Shown one piece after another: positions 17,757 through 27,353 of a stretch of DNA of 58,100 nucleotides. The DNA comes from a virus, in the IMG/VR virus record IMGVR_UViG_3300031920_000245, positions 1-58,100 of that record; one strand, written 5' to 3'. Numbering within the stretch: position 1 is the first letter of the stretch; every line of letters starts with the position of its first letter. The notes beneath the pieces were generated by a model, which was given only the letters and a program-made list of their open reading frames with translations, made no database searches and had not been told where the DNA came from. The position numbers and the translations under genes are program-made.

Positions 17757-18191
17757 TTAATTATTTATTCTAGTTTCATATATTGATTTTTCCCAAGTAA
17801 TATCGTATTCAACACCATCTTTTGTATATGTTTCATACCAATAAACCATTGTTGGTTCAACATTAATTGAAAGCATAAAACCATCTGGGAATTGATTTTT
17901 AGTTATTTCAATGGTATTAATAAATATTTTTGTGTTATATAACCATGTACTTGTTTTTTTTCCATTATAATATGATTTACTTTCTAATATTAATTCATAT
18001 CTATAATAATAATTACCATCTTCATCAATAAACGTTTCAAGTGTGGTATATGCTTTAACACCAACTATGTTATTATTTTCATTAGATATTTCAACAACCC
18101 CAAAATCGTTATATTGTGATTTTGATTGTGATTGACTAAATATATTTAATGTCAATAATGTTAAAATGATTAATGAAAATATTTTTTTCAT
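17757..18191 (-). CDS. Secreted protein with Sec signal peptide (144 aa)
   Basis: MKKIFSLIILTLLTLNIFSQSQ is a clear signal peptide with likely cleavage after the Ser-Gln near residue 20, without a lipobox Cys. The mature part is about 120 residues, beta-rich with many Tyr and Thr, and of no known family. It is the first gene of a two-gene late operon with a membrane protein. Late, exported products of tailed phages often act in lysis or in altering the envelope; here that is only a suggestion. Confidence 0.65.
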   Translation of the reverse strand: MKKIFSLIILTLLTLNIFSQSQSKSQYNDFGVVEISNENNNIVGVKAYTTLETFIDEDGNYYYRYELILESKSYYNGKKTSTWLYNTKIFINTIEITKNQFPDGFMLSINVEPTMVYWYETYTKDGVEYDITWEKSIYETRINN

Positions 18192-18211
18192 AAAATGATA
18201 TTTACATTTCC

Positions 18212-18220
18212 TATAAATAC
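18212..18220 (-). promoter_or_regulatory. Late-type promoter of the 17757-18191 operon
   Basis: AAGTATTTATAGG on the minus strand, 21 nt before the start codon and close behind the capsid-gene terminator. Confidence 0.6.
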
Positions 18221-18242
18221 TTTTTAATAAAAAAAAAGATAA

Positions 18243-18273
18243 AAAAAAGAGGGTAAAACTTACCCTCTTTTTT
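18243..18273 (-). terminator. Terminator after the major capsid gene
   Basis: GAGGGTAA / TTACCCTC with a 3-nt loop, flanked by A-runs and T-runs. It closes the scaffold-capsid transcript. Confidence 0.85.
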
Positions 18274-18290
18274 ATTTATGTTTTAATTGA

Positions 18291-19964
18291 TTATCTTAAT
18301 TCACCAATTCCAAATGTTTGTAGACCATCACAATAAATTCTACCGTAATATCTGTTCAATACCATTTTCTTAGCATAACGAGTCATGATACCACGAACCG
18401 GAGTGAAATCGAATGGATTGTACATTACAGGTGTTAATTGCATTGGTACGTAAGGAGCGTAAATGTAACCAGTTTCAAGGATTGAATTACCTTTATGACC
18501 AATAAGAACTGTGTTAGCAGGAGCATATGGATCACGGTATACTTGGTAACGACCAGAAAGTGTACCAATTTTTTCAATACCCATGTTATATTTATCTTGT
18601 TCTGGACCAGCATTAGATACGTGGAAGTATTCTAAGTCATCACATACAGCACTTACTTCCGGAGAAACAACAATCCAAGATGCACCACCACGAAGAGTAG
18701 ACTTATGAATTTGAGCAGAAATCTGATTGATTTTAGTAATCAATGTTTGATTCCAATCTTTTTGTGTTCCGTAATAAGATGTACTTTGTTTACGAAGACC
18801 ATTATAATCCCAACGAAGAGTCCAAGCAGCACCTCTTCTAAGATCACGAAGAATTTCACGATCAATTTCAGCAGCCATTTGCTCAGAAAGTAAAGCAGTA
18901 AGTTCCGCTTCAGCATCGATGTTGTGGAATGCACTAACATCTTGAGCAAGTTCAGGTGTCCATTGTGCTCTCATTTTACGAGATTCAACTGATACAGTAA
19001 CATCATCAAGTGTGAAAGTTACTTCAGCCATTCTTGAATCTTCTTCAAGATCAGAGTAAACTCTGTAAGCATATGTAAAAGTTGCAACACTTGAACTAGC
19101 TGATAACGCTTGATATCCATCAGCACCAGCATAAGTAATGTCAGCATAAATTTCGATAACACCAGTTTCTTTGTTCACAATAGCTTGACCATACTTTTGA
19201 ACTCTTACGTTGAATGGTAATGTATTACCAGCAGCGATTGATTCATCAGTATAAGGAGAAGGAGCAGTGAAATCTACATCAGATATAATTCTCAATGATG
19301 CTAAGAAACTTTCAGTATCAATAGGTACACCAGCAGGACCAATTAATTTACCTTGAAAATCTACAGTGAAACCACTAAGACTAAGTAAAATTTGTTTGTC
19401 ACCTACTGCCCAAGGAGTATGTGTAGTACCACCTGTAACAACAGTAATGTTTCCTTTTGAACGATCAAATAATGAAGTACCTTCTTCATTATACTCACTT
19501 GCATAGAATGCATCATATAATGAACGATCTTCAAATTGTGTTCTTCCTGAAGGAGCTAATTCTGCAGCATTTGAATATGCACCATCCGGAGAAGTGTTAT
19601 TGTATTGGTTAGGAGATAACTCAACTCTTTCACTTGCTTTTGGATTGATGTAATATAATTTACCGATAGGTAAATTTAAAGCTTGTACAGATACGATATC
19701 GTTTGCTAACAATTTAGCAAATACTCTACGAATAACCGGAAATGCAACTGTTTCGAATTGACCACTATTAGCTGAATCCGTAGATTCGTTAATCATTTGT
19801 GATAATTGATTTTCGAATAATTGTGCACAGTTTTCTCTTACGTTACCGTCCAAACCTTCTAACAAACCGATTTTGTCCCATCTGTTTGTGATAATTTCTC
19901 TTTGTTCACGAAGTTGTTTAAGACCAATGTTACCAACTACGCCTGAATCTATTAAATATCCCAT
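18291..19964 (-). CDS. gp23: Major capsid protein (T4 gp23-like)
   Basis: The 557-residue HK97-fold shell protein lies directly after protease and scaffold genes, in T4 order. Its N-terminus aligns with T4 gp23: a W-x(4)-LLEG segment at about 29-37, then LFENQ at 49-53. The next L/I-x-E site is I-N-E at residues 58-60, before STDSANSG. T4 gp23 is cut at residue 65 by gp21, so cleavage after Glu60 is predicted. Later segments QFETVAFPVIRRVFAKLLANDIVSVQ and the C-terminal NPFDFTPVRGIMTRYAKKMV are typical. There is no late motif in the 23-nt gap upstream, so it is transcribed with the scaffold gene or from a promoter inside it. Confidence 0.93.
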   Translation of the reverse strand: MGYLIDSGVVGNIGLKQLREQREIITNRWDKIGLLEGLDGNVRENCAQLFENQLSQMINESTDSANSGQFETVAFPVIRRVFAKLLANDIVSVQALNLPIGKLYYINPKASERVELSPNQYNNTSPDGAYSNAAELAPSGRTQFEDRSLYDAFYASEYNEEGTSLFDRSKGNITVVTGGTTHTPWAVGDKQILLSLSGFTVDFQGKLIGPAGVPIDTESFLASLRIISDVDFTAPSPYTDESIAAGNTLPFNVRVQKYGQAIVNKETGVIEIYADITYAGADGYQALSASSSVATFTYAYRVYSDLEEDSRMAEVTFTLDDVTVSVESRKMRAQWTPELAQDVSAFHNIDAEAELTALLSEQMAAEIDREILRDLRRGAAWTLRWDYNGLRKQSTSYYGTQKDWNQTLITKINQISAQIHKSTLRGGASWIVVSPEVSAVCDDLEYFHVSNAGPEQDKYNMGIEKIGTLSGRYQVYRDPYAPANTVLIGHKGNSILETGYIYAPYVPMQLTPVMYNPFDFTPVRGIMTRYAKKMVLNRYYGRIYCDGLQTFGIGELR

Positions 19965-19987
19965 TTTATTTTGTTTTTTATGTTTTA

Positions 19988-21505
19988 TTAAATTATTTTT
20001 TTCTTATCATTTTTTTCAAGGTATTCTACTAAACCCCTGATTTTTTGAACGTGTTCGTTGTTTTCATACGCAGTATTTTCAATAACTTCGTCCAAATTTT
20101 GTTTTGAAGATGGTTGTACTGAATCACTATTTACTTTATCTTCTACAGTTTCATTTATTGTTTTAGAACCTTTTTTCATTTCAGTTAATAAACCATTATA
20201 TTTTGATTTAGAATCTGAGATTGATTTTGCTTCTTTTAACACATTTACGATCTTTATTTTATCTTCTTGTGTTAATGCGAAGTTTTCATTCATTAATAAA
20301 TTATTTGCATAAGCTAAATTTGTGTTAAATACAGCCATTTCTTGTAATTGTGTACGGAATTTTTCAAGTGCACCTTTATAACCTTCCATGATTTTGGTTA
20401 CGGTTTCTTGGTACTTTTTAGATTCATTGATCTTCTTTGTTAATTTTTTACTTTCAGCAATTAATGAAGCTTGTTTTTTATTTTCTTCACCTTCATTTTG
20501 TGGATTGTTGACACTACCGTAACGTTTGTGTCTTTGAGGTGCAAAATCTTTACCCGGTAAATGATCACCAGCAACTTGTTTACTTGAACTATGAGCCATG
20601 CCCGATGCTTCAGTAACTTCTTGCTCTCCCATTACAGAATCGATATCTTCATCAGATATAACATCTTCTTCATCAATCATCTGTGTAGTTGGACCACCTT
20701 TTTCACGACCTTTGTAATTTTGCTTTCCACCTTGATTTTTTTGTTCATCAACTTCCTCTTCATCAATCATTTGTGTTGTTGGACCACCTTTTTCACGTCC
20801 AGTGTAATTTTGTTTACCACCTTGATTTTTTTGTTCTTCAATGTGGGCAAATTCTTCTTGCATTTTATCAATTTCAGATAACGTTTCAGTTAATTTGTTT
20901 TTTAAAGATGCAAGATTAGTGAAAGGATCACTAACTGGTTGTTGTTTTGCTTGTTGCTCCATTTCATTTAATGTTTCTTCAATTTCATTAACTACGCTAA
21001 GTTCAGCATTGTCGTCAGCACAATCAATTTCCTTTTCAGTAGCATTAGGGTCAAGGTCTGTTATATCAAAATCTTTTTCATCATCCTCTTGGAGGTTTGA
21101 AATTGGCTTATCATCAGATTTCGTGATTGTATCTTTAAAAGTATCACCTTTTTCAGTTTCACCTTTACCTTGATTAGGTGTATCACCTTCAACATCAGCA
21201 GTAAAGCTTTTTTCACGTTCTTCTTTTATAACCTCTTTTTTTTGTTTATTTTTTTTCATAACAGATTTTTTATTATTATTATCAGATTCATCTAAAACAT
21301 TAGATTCTTTTTCATCATCGATTTTTTTATATGATTCTTTTTCTGATTTAGTATTATTATTTGTTTCTTCTTTTAAGATTTCTTGAAATTTATCTGGAAA
21401 CTTCTCAGCTAATTTTTTCTGAGCATTAACTTCAGCAGCTTCAGTGATTGCCTTATGATCAATTAAAGCATCCTGTATTATCGATTTTTTATTATCTTTA
21501 CCCAT
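19988..21505 (-). CDS. gp22: Prohead scaffolding core protein (T4 gp22-like by position)
   Basis: This 505-residue protein is extremely rich in Glu, Lys, Gln and Asp and is helix-prone. It lies between the prohead protease and the capsid gene, as gp22 does in T4. Low-complexity acidic segments (about 40-200) and a terminal helical region (IAESKKLTKKINESKKYQETVTKIMEGY) suit an assembly core that is degraded after shell assembly. L/I-x-E sites occur, such as AITE near residue 22. It is nearly twice the length of T4 gp22 and contains a 30-residue segment repeated in tandem. The assignment rests on composition and gene order. Confidence 0.75.
   Translation of the reverse strand: MGKDNKKSIIQDALIDHKAITEAAEVNAQKKLAEKFPDKFQEILKEETNNNTKSEKESYKKIDDEKESNVLDESDNNNKKSVMKKNKQKKEVIKEEREKSFTADVEGDTPNQGKGETEKGDTFKDTITKSDDKPISNLQEDDEKDFDITDLDPNATEKEIDCADDNAELSVVNEIEETLNEMEQQAKQQPVSDPFTNLASLKNKLTETLSEIDKMQEEFAHIEEQKNQGGKQNYTGREKGGPTTQMIDEEEVDEQKNQGGKQNYKGREKGGPTTQMIDEEDVISDEDIDSVMGEQEVTEASGMAHSSSKQVAGDHLPGKDFAPQRHKRYGSVNNPQNEGEENKKQASLIAESKKLTKKINESKKYQETVTKIMEGYKGALEKFRTQLQEMAVFNTNLAYANNLLMNENFALTQEDKIKIVNVLKEAKSISDSKSKYNGLLTEMKKGSKTINETVEDKVNSDSVQPSSKQNLDEVIENTAYENNEHVQKIRGLVEYLEKNDKKKII
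20667..20846 (-). repeat. 90-bp tandem repeat (two copies) inside the scaffold gene
   Basis: Two adjacent 90-bp units (20667-20756 and 20757-20846) encode near-identical 30-residue blocks built around EQKNQGGKQNY-x-GREKGG and PTTQMIDEE. The few differences are mostly synonymous or conservative, so the duplication is under protein-level constraint or fairly recent. Confidence 0.85.
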
Positions 21506-21540
21506 ATTAATTCAAAACTTAATTAGTTATGTAATTTTTA

Positions 21541-21549
21541 TATAAATAC
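21541..21549 (-). promoter_or_regulatory. Late-type promoter of the scaffold-capsid operon
   Basis: GTATTTATATAAAAA on the minus strand, 36 nt before the scaffold start. Confidence 0.6.
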
Positions 21550-21635
21550 ATAATACTTAAGAAAAAGTACGTTTTTTGATTAAAATCAATAAAAATTGGA
21601 TTTTTTAATAGAAATTTATTGTTTTTTTCCAAAAA

Positions 21636-22346
21636 TTAGTTAAGTAAGAATCTATCAAGTGCACCATTTATTTTAGTGCTTTCTTCTTTTAAATAGATAC
21701 CATTTTTCTTAATATAATTTTCAGTCACTTCAGATTCTATATTTTTTACACCGGGAAATAAATTAGCACCGGGTGTACTTGGTGTAACAACAAGGTCAAA
21801 ACCAATCAATTCAAAATCACCCTGTACAATATTTTCACCACGTAATTCTTTAAGTGTACCAACACCACGAGATGAAATACCTAAAGTAATTCCATTTTGT
21901 AGATATAATAAAATTTTATCACCAATAACAGAACAAATTCCCATCTCTAAATATCCTCTGGTAACGATTAATTTTATCTGACCATATAATATGTTTTCTT
22001 TATCACCTTTACCCCACCACATTTTTGTGATTAGGTGAGAAATGTTATGTAATGATATTATACTACTATCGGGATGATCTGCTTCAGAAACAGAAGAGTG
22101 TGTTTGGATTAATTTTTCGTATTCAATTACTTGTGGAACTAAAACATCTTCTGGGTATATTCTACCGTTCTTATTTTTAACACCCCATTTTTGAAGAATA
22201 CAATTTATAAGTATAGGTTCATTGGGTTTTATTTCAATACTTTCATTAATTAGTAGATTTTTATTTAAGTCGGGACTAACATGACCAGCATCACGTTCTA
22301 TTAATATACCAAAACCAGTATCACCTTTTTCTAATATCTTACTCAT
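21636..22346 (-). CDS. gp21: Prohead maturation protease (T4 gp21-like)
   Basis: The 236-residue serine protease of the herpesvirus-assemblin-like fold shows the family motifs. NGRIYPEDVL is at about 60-69, the catalytic His is at 91 in SEADHP, and the nucleophilic Ser is in GISSRGVG at 157-163. The following FELIGFDLVVTPSTPGANL strand is also typical. It cleaves scaffold, capsid and internal proteins after L/I-x-Glu during head maturation. The gene stands first in the protease-scaffold-capsid series with its own late promoter. The L-x-E ends of several N-terminal segments in this window are likely substrates. Confidence 0.92.
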   Translation of the reverse strand: MSKILEKGDTGFGILIERDAGHVSPDLNKNLLINESIEIKPNEPILINCILQKWGVKNKNGRIYPEDVLVPQVIEYEKLIQTHSSVSEADHPDSSIISLHNISHLITKMWWGKGDKENILYGQIKLIVTRGYLEMGICSVIGDKILLYLQNGITLGISSRGVGTLKELRGENIVQGDFELIGFDLVVTPSTPGANLFPGVKNIESEVTENYIKKNGIYLKEESTKINGALDRFLLN

Positions 22347-22359
22347 GCTTATATTTTTA

Positions 22360-22368
22360 TATAAATAG
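22360..22368 (-). promoter_or_regulatory. Late-type promoter of the prohead protease gene
   Basis: CTATTTATATAAAAA on the minus strand, 14 nt before the start. It has C in place of the usual first G. Confidence 0.5.
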
Positions 22369-22465
22369 TTATCAAGTCTTATTTATTAACAATTTTATTC
22401 ATTTAAATATAAATAGTCTTGTTATTCTAAGTAGTATGTGTTATTTTTATGTTTTTATTTATAAA

Positions 22466-22474
22466 CTATTTATA
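22466..22474 (+). promoter_or_regulatory. Late-type promoter of the hub-like gene
   Basis: CTATTTATA, 14 nt before the ATG at 22489. A second similar TATTTATA lies about 10 nt further upstream. Confidence 0.5.
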
Positions 22475-22488
22475 TTTAAATCAGTATA

Positions 22489-25400
22489 ATGGCAGAAAAA
22501 GATCAAGGTAATGTACAACAAGGTAATGTACAGCTTATAGACCCACAAAATTACGATGATAACACACAATTTAGTCCGTTGGTTAATGGTATTAATCAAT
22601 ACCAAGATATGTATATTAGTGCAGAATTAACTGCAATTAAAAGAGGGAGAACTATATTATCCACTAACCTTGTTGGTAATATTACCACATATGATGATGC
22701 ATCATTAACTGGAGATAGATTAATTAGTTTTTTAGGTGAAAATCAAGACCCTGATAGTCCAAATTATGGTAAGTTCACAACAAATTGGTATGATGGTAAT
22801 ACATCTGATCCTACAAAACAATTTGAAGGTTTTGGTATTTCAAGTATTAATGTTACAGTAGATTCGTCATATATACCACAAATAAGTGTTCAATTTATTG
22901 ATACAAGAGGTTTAGCGTTTTTTAATAGGGGAAATTCACCATATAGAATACTTTTTGATTTTCCACCACCATTATTTTATTTGAAAATTAAAGGATATTT
23001 TGGAAAAGGAACAACATATCAAATGCATTTAGTGAATTATTCAACTGAATTTAGAGCAGAAACTGGTAATTATCACATAGATGCAAAATTTGTTGCAATT
23101 ACATATGCACCATTAACAGATGTTCTTTTTAGATATATAGTACAAAATGGATTGATTTCTGATCAAAATTTTTCAGTATCACCAGACAATGAACCACCAA
23201 TTAATACAATGGATTTAGTATTTAAAATGGATAGAATTTTTGATGAAAGTTTCAATAAACAAGTAAAGGCAGATTCAGATAGTAAAGATTATGAAGAAGC
23301 TAGTAAAAATGTAAATCTATACAGTGACATTATGAGTGGTATTGCTAACATTAGCAATAATCCAATACTTGCCGATGCTGGTGATCCTATAGTTTTCACA
23401 TATAACACACAAACAGGTAGTAAATTGGAGGGGGAGTTATCTGTTTTAGGATCATTAAATGATTATAATAGAATAATTAAAACACTAGAACAACAAGGTT
23501 CACCTGATAATATGCAACCCAATTTATTTATTGGTTTTAAAGTCGGAAGCCAACAAATAAATGATGTTGTAGGTCCTATCGTACCTATTGTACCTGATGA
23601 TACTAATGTTGTTGGTTCTGGTGTTCTTGCTATTGCAGATGATGATACTAGTTTTATTGATGATCTTATTGCTACATCTTTAAGTTTTCTAGATGATGAA
23701 CATTTATTTGATAGTGAAATTAAAAAATTTAATAATGTATTAAATAGATATCGAATAGAATATTTATTAAGTCGTAAAGATGAAATTTCCGGTACTGATA
23801 TTTCCGGTACTGATGTAGGTGAATCGCAAAAAATTACTGAAATTAAAGAATCATCAAAAGATGATCCAACAAACAGAACGATCTATGCTGGTATTAATAT
23901 AACTAAATATTATCTTAAATTAAATAAAGAAAGAACAACGGAGTCAAAAAATAAAACAACTTCAATGGAGAAGTTAAATGTCAAGATAAATCAATTAATT
24001 AAAGATAAACTTGGCATGACACCAACAATATATAATATTTTTAAAATTCTTTTAGATGATGTTGATAAATTTTTCAGTAAATTAAGAAAAGTTTCGCAGG
24101 ATTCAGAAGAACACCATGAAATATATAAAGACCAAATTATAAACGATTCAAATTATGTAGACAATAATGAGAAAATATATCCATTTCCATTAATAATAGA
24201 AAATGAAGAAGGTCCATGTGGTGGAAAAAGACAAACAAAAACAGCACCAATAGAAATAAGTAAAAGGTTGGAAAAACCGTTTCCTGAGTTAGAATATGTT
24301 CAAGAATTCATTGATTCATTTGTAAAATACAACAGAATACTAGAACAGATTAATTTACGTAATAAAACTGATGAACACGGTGACGATTTATGGATGCCAT
24401 TTACACCTGTAGATAGTAGTTTTAGTGGTTCACCATTAGTTAGTCCATATGCTGGTAATGATTTTAATAAAAAAGGGGTTCGTACACGTGTTTTTGATAC
24501 GTTCTTAAAGAGATTCTATGTTTTATCTCAAAATGCTTTATTTTTTAGTTTCTCTAAAGAAAGTCTTGATAGTTGGAAAAATGGTAGTGGTGATGTATTA
24601 TATGAAGACTATAAAACAAGTAGTGATTATCTTAAATTATATGCTAAAGCAGAATCATATAATTTAGTTAATTCTTTATCAAATCCCGATGTTTTGGGTC
24701 TATTTAAATCATTTAGTGAAGAAAACAATAAAACCGATAAACTAGCAAATGGATTTTATGCTTTTTTAGATGAAAATTTATCTGATTTATATAGTAAACC
24801 ATCAGTAAGTTATTTAATTTCAGGTTCTAAAGAATTATATAAGAATAAATATTTTAATGATGAGTATGAAGGTGTTGCGTTCGCAAGTAATGATGATATT
24901 GAATTTAAAGAAGGTAATCCAGAAGGTGTTTTTGATAAATTTGTTGAAAAGTCTAAAGTAAGGTGGGGTGAGAGATTTTGGCAGTTTGAAGAGCAAACAA
25001 ATGAATCACGGTTTAAATTCACCAAAGAGAATTTAATTTATCTCCCGGATACAATAACTGAAGATGGTATTTTTACAGGTTCTAAAAATAAAACACAAAA
25101 AACTAAATTTATTGGAAATAGAAGAAATTTTATAAAAAAAAATGATAAAAATGATATTTATTTTATTCAAACAGTGGGTTTCTTAAAAGAGAACCCTGCA
25201 TACACTTCAAAACCTATTACTGCTATAAATAATCTCATATCAAAAATAGTTAACGGAATTAATCCCATACCATACCCCGCTATTATTAATGATTTAAATA
25301 CACAAGGTAATCAATATTTCTTTAATGAAAAAATTTCATATAAAAGAGCAAACAATATGAAAGTAAAAAATTATCAAAGTATTCCAGATTTATGGATTTG

Positions 25401-27351
25401 GTTTTTATCTGCATATGGTACTGAATTAAATAATGGTTTATTAAATGGTTTTAGTGAATGGAGTTCAGAACATAAAAAACTTGTTGCATTATTATATCTT
25501 TCAAATTTTGGATATACATTAAGTGCGTTTAATTATTATCCATATTCATTAAATCGTGATTATTTTTCAGGACCTGCATTGGTTGAATTACCTAAATTTG
25601 TAAAATTATATATGGGTGCTTTAGTTGGTGTTGAAAAAGGTGGTGATGGTTTTTGGGAATTAATTTATGATTTTTTCACTAAAGATAGTTTTACTGTTGG
25701 AGATGTAACATTAGAAGGTACACCTGATAGACCACAACCGGGAAAAGAAATTCAAAATGGTGGTGTATTAATTTTTTCAGATATTAGCGATATTAATACA
25801 CATCTATCTGAAAAAGATAAAGATGTTTTTAAAAGTGAATTTGATCATTTTCTTGCCAGTGATACCTTTAAAGAATTCGCTAAAGATGTTTCTGCATTAA
25901 TAGTGAAAATTGATGAATTAGAACCACTTTGTGATGCATCTGATGATCTCCGGGATAAAAAAGTGATTAAATGTAAATATGATAAATATGAAAAAGTATT
26001 AAATGTTGATAATCCGATCATAGAATTTTTAATGGATAGAGAAGTTATGGTGGTATTTAATGAAATCACATTCAGATTTTTAAGTGAAAATGATATACCA
26101 AAAACATATATACCATTAAAAAGCATTGTTGAACACACATCTGTTAGAGATAAAAATTATACAGATAATGTTGATTTATTTTTTAGTGAATTTTTTAATC
26201 AAGTTTCTAATATTATTGATGATAGAAAAAAAGAAATTGATGATAAAGAAGATGAATTAAAAAATTTAACTGGCGATAAAGATATTATGAATCAAACATA
26301 TTATTCTTTTAAAAACATTTATGATAAATGGTTAGCAGGTACAAATAAAACAGATACAGGATATCCATATAAAAACGATCCAAAGGGTGCTTTAATTGAT
26401 CAATTTGCATTTGTTAATCGAGCAATGAAACCCATAGGCAATACTATAATAGATGCAAGACAATTAAAAGATATGTTAGATAATCCAGAGGTTTCAATAT
26501 TTTCATTAATATCCAACATATTATCAACAAACGGTTTTGAGTTTTTCCCATTACAAAATTTTATGAGTTATACTAATGATGATTGGCTTAATTCATTTAA
26601 AATGTCAACAGGACCAGTTGAAAAACAATTTCCTGTTTTTGTTTGTATGTTCATTGGTGGTACTTCAAGTTATGCTTCTGGTATTGGTGAATTCAGTGAT
26701 TATGAAGATGATGGTATTATTGAATTAGATGGTTCGAATCTTCCTGATTTTGATTCAGGTGATTGTAAACCAAATCCAGCAGATGATGGACAAGATTATG
26801 AGGATAATAGACTATATAATCAAGTAAAAGCATTCAAAGTTAGATATGGTGAACAAAATCAAACAATGTTTCATGGTATTGATGTTAATAGTACTGAATT
26901 TACAGAAACGAATGAAGCAATACAGATTTTATCTAGATTAGCTGGTGATAACAGACAAGCAACACCTAAAGGTCAAAATTTATATAATATTTATGAAAAT
27001 AGGGCATACGGTGCTACAGTAACTGGATATGGAAATGTTATGATCCAACCAACACAATATTTTCAATTAGAAAATGTACCAATATATAATGGTGCTTATA
27101 TTATTTTAAGTGTTGAACATAATATAGAACCTAATAAAATGATAACAAAATTTTCCGGAACTAAAATATTAAAATATCCAATACCTAGAGTATTAAATCC
27201 TGCAAGTATTGTTGGCTTTGATGGTGGTAGTAGTGATGAAACAAACATATCAATAGATTCAGGTGTTGGGGTTGTTATTGGTAGTGGAAGTACTGATGAT
27301 AATCCAACAAATGCAAAATATAATTCAATGTATGATTTAGAAATAACATAA
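22489..27351 (+). CDS. Giant baseplate hub-like protein (1620 aa)
   Basis: The N-terminal 230 residues (QDMYISAELTAIKRGRTIL...SSINVTVDSSYIPQISVQFIDTRG...FYLKIKGYFGKG) form a beta-rich domain that I associate with hub proteins of large myoviruses. The C-terminal 250 residues (VKAFKVRYGEQNQTMFHGIDVN..., YENRAYGATVTGYGNVMIQPTQYFQLENVPIYNGAYIILSVEHNIEPN) resemble the hub barrel of contractile tails, where a protein grips the tube base. About 1100 residues of mixed sequence lie between. It begins a late operon and the wall hydrolase gene starts 3 nt after it, matching the usual pairing of hub and tail lysozyme. Confidence 0.72.
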   Translation: MAEKDQGNVQQGNVQLIDPQNYDDNTQFSPLVNGINQYQDMYISAELTAIKRGRTILSTNLVGNITTYDDASLTGDRLISFLGENQDPDSPNYGKFTTNWYDGNTSDPTKQFEGFGISSINVTVDSSYIPQISVQFIDTRGLAFFNRGNSPYRILFDFPPPLFYLKIKGYFGKGTTYQMHLVNYSTEFRAETGNYHIDAKFVAITYAPLTDVLFRYIVQNGLISDQNFSVSPDNEPPINTMDLVFKMDRIFDESFNKQVKADSDSKDYEEASKNVNLYSDIMSGIANISNNPILADAGDPIVFTYNTQTGSKLEGELSVLGSLNDYNRIIKTLEQQGSPDNMQPNLFIGFKVGSQQINDVVGPIVPIVPDDTNVVGSGVLAIADDDTSFIDDLIATSLSFLDDEHLFDSEIKKFNNVLNRYRIEYLLSRKDEISGTDISGTDVGESQKITEIKESSKDDPTNRTIYAGINITKYYLKLNKERTTESKNKTTSMEKLNVKINQLIKDKLGMTPTIYNIFKILLDDVDKFFSKLRKVSQDSEEHHEIYKDQIINDSNYVDNNEKIYPFPLIIENEEGPCGGKRQTKTAPIEISKRLEKPFPELEYVQEFIDSFVKYNRILEQINLRNKTDEHGDDLWMPFTPVDSSFSGSPLVSPYAGNDFNKKGVRTRVFDTFLKRFYVLSQNALFFSFSKESLDSWKNGSGDVLYEDYKTSSDYLKLYAKAESYNLVNSLSNPDVLGLFKSFSEENNKTDKLANGFYAFLDENLSDLYSKPSVSYLISGSKELYKNKYFNDEYEGVAFASNDDIEFKEGNPEGVFDKFVEKSKVRWGERFWQFEEQTNESRFKFTKENLIYLPDTITEDGIFTGSKNKTQKTKFIGNRRNFIKKNDKNDIYFIQTVGFLKENPAYTSKPITAINNLISKIVNGINPIPYPAIINDLNTQGNQYFFNEKISYKRANNMKVKNYQSIPDLWIWFLSAYGTELNNGLLNGFSEWSSEHKKLVALLYLSNFGYTLSAFNYYPYSLNRDYFSGPALVELPKFVKLYMGALVGVEKGGDGFWELIYDFFTKDSFTVGDVTLEGTPDRPQPGKEIQNGGVLIFSDISDINTHLSEKDKDVFKSEFDHFLASDTFKEFAKDVSALIVKIDELEPLCDASDDLRDKKVIKCKYDKYEKVLNVDNPIIEFLMDREVMVVFNEITFRFLSENDIPKTYIPLKSIVEHTSVRDKNYTDNVDLFFSEFFNQVSNIIDDRKKEIDDKEDELKNLTGDKDIMNQTYYSFKNIYDKWLAGTNKTDTGYPYKNDPKGALIDQFAFVNRAMKPIGNTIIDARQLKDMLDNPEVSIFSLISNILSTNGFEFFPLQNFMSYTNDDWLNSFKMSTGPVEKQFPVFVCMFIGGTSSYASGIGEFSDYEDDGIIELDGSNLPDFDSGDCKPNPADDGQDYEDNRLYNQVKAFKVRYGEQNQTMFHGIDVNSTEFTETNEAIQILSRLAGDNRQATPKGQNLYNIYENRAYGATVTGYGNVMIQPTQYFQLENVPIYNGAYIILSVEHNIEPNKMITKFSGTKILKYPIPRVLNPASIVGFDGGSSDETNISIDSGVGVVIGSGSTDDNPTNAKYNSMYDLEIT

Positions 27352-27353
27352 AA

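Noticed and set aside
20591-21173. Several + strand open frames over the scaffold gene
   Set aside because: They are antisense to a low-complexity acidic region and have no promoter or start context.
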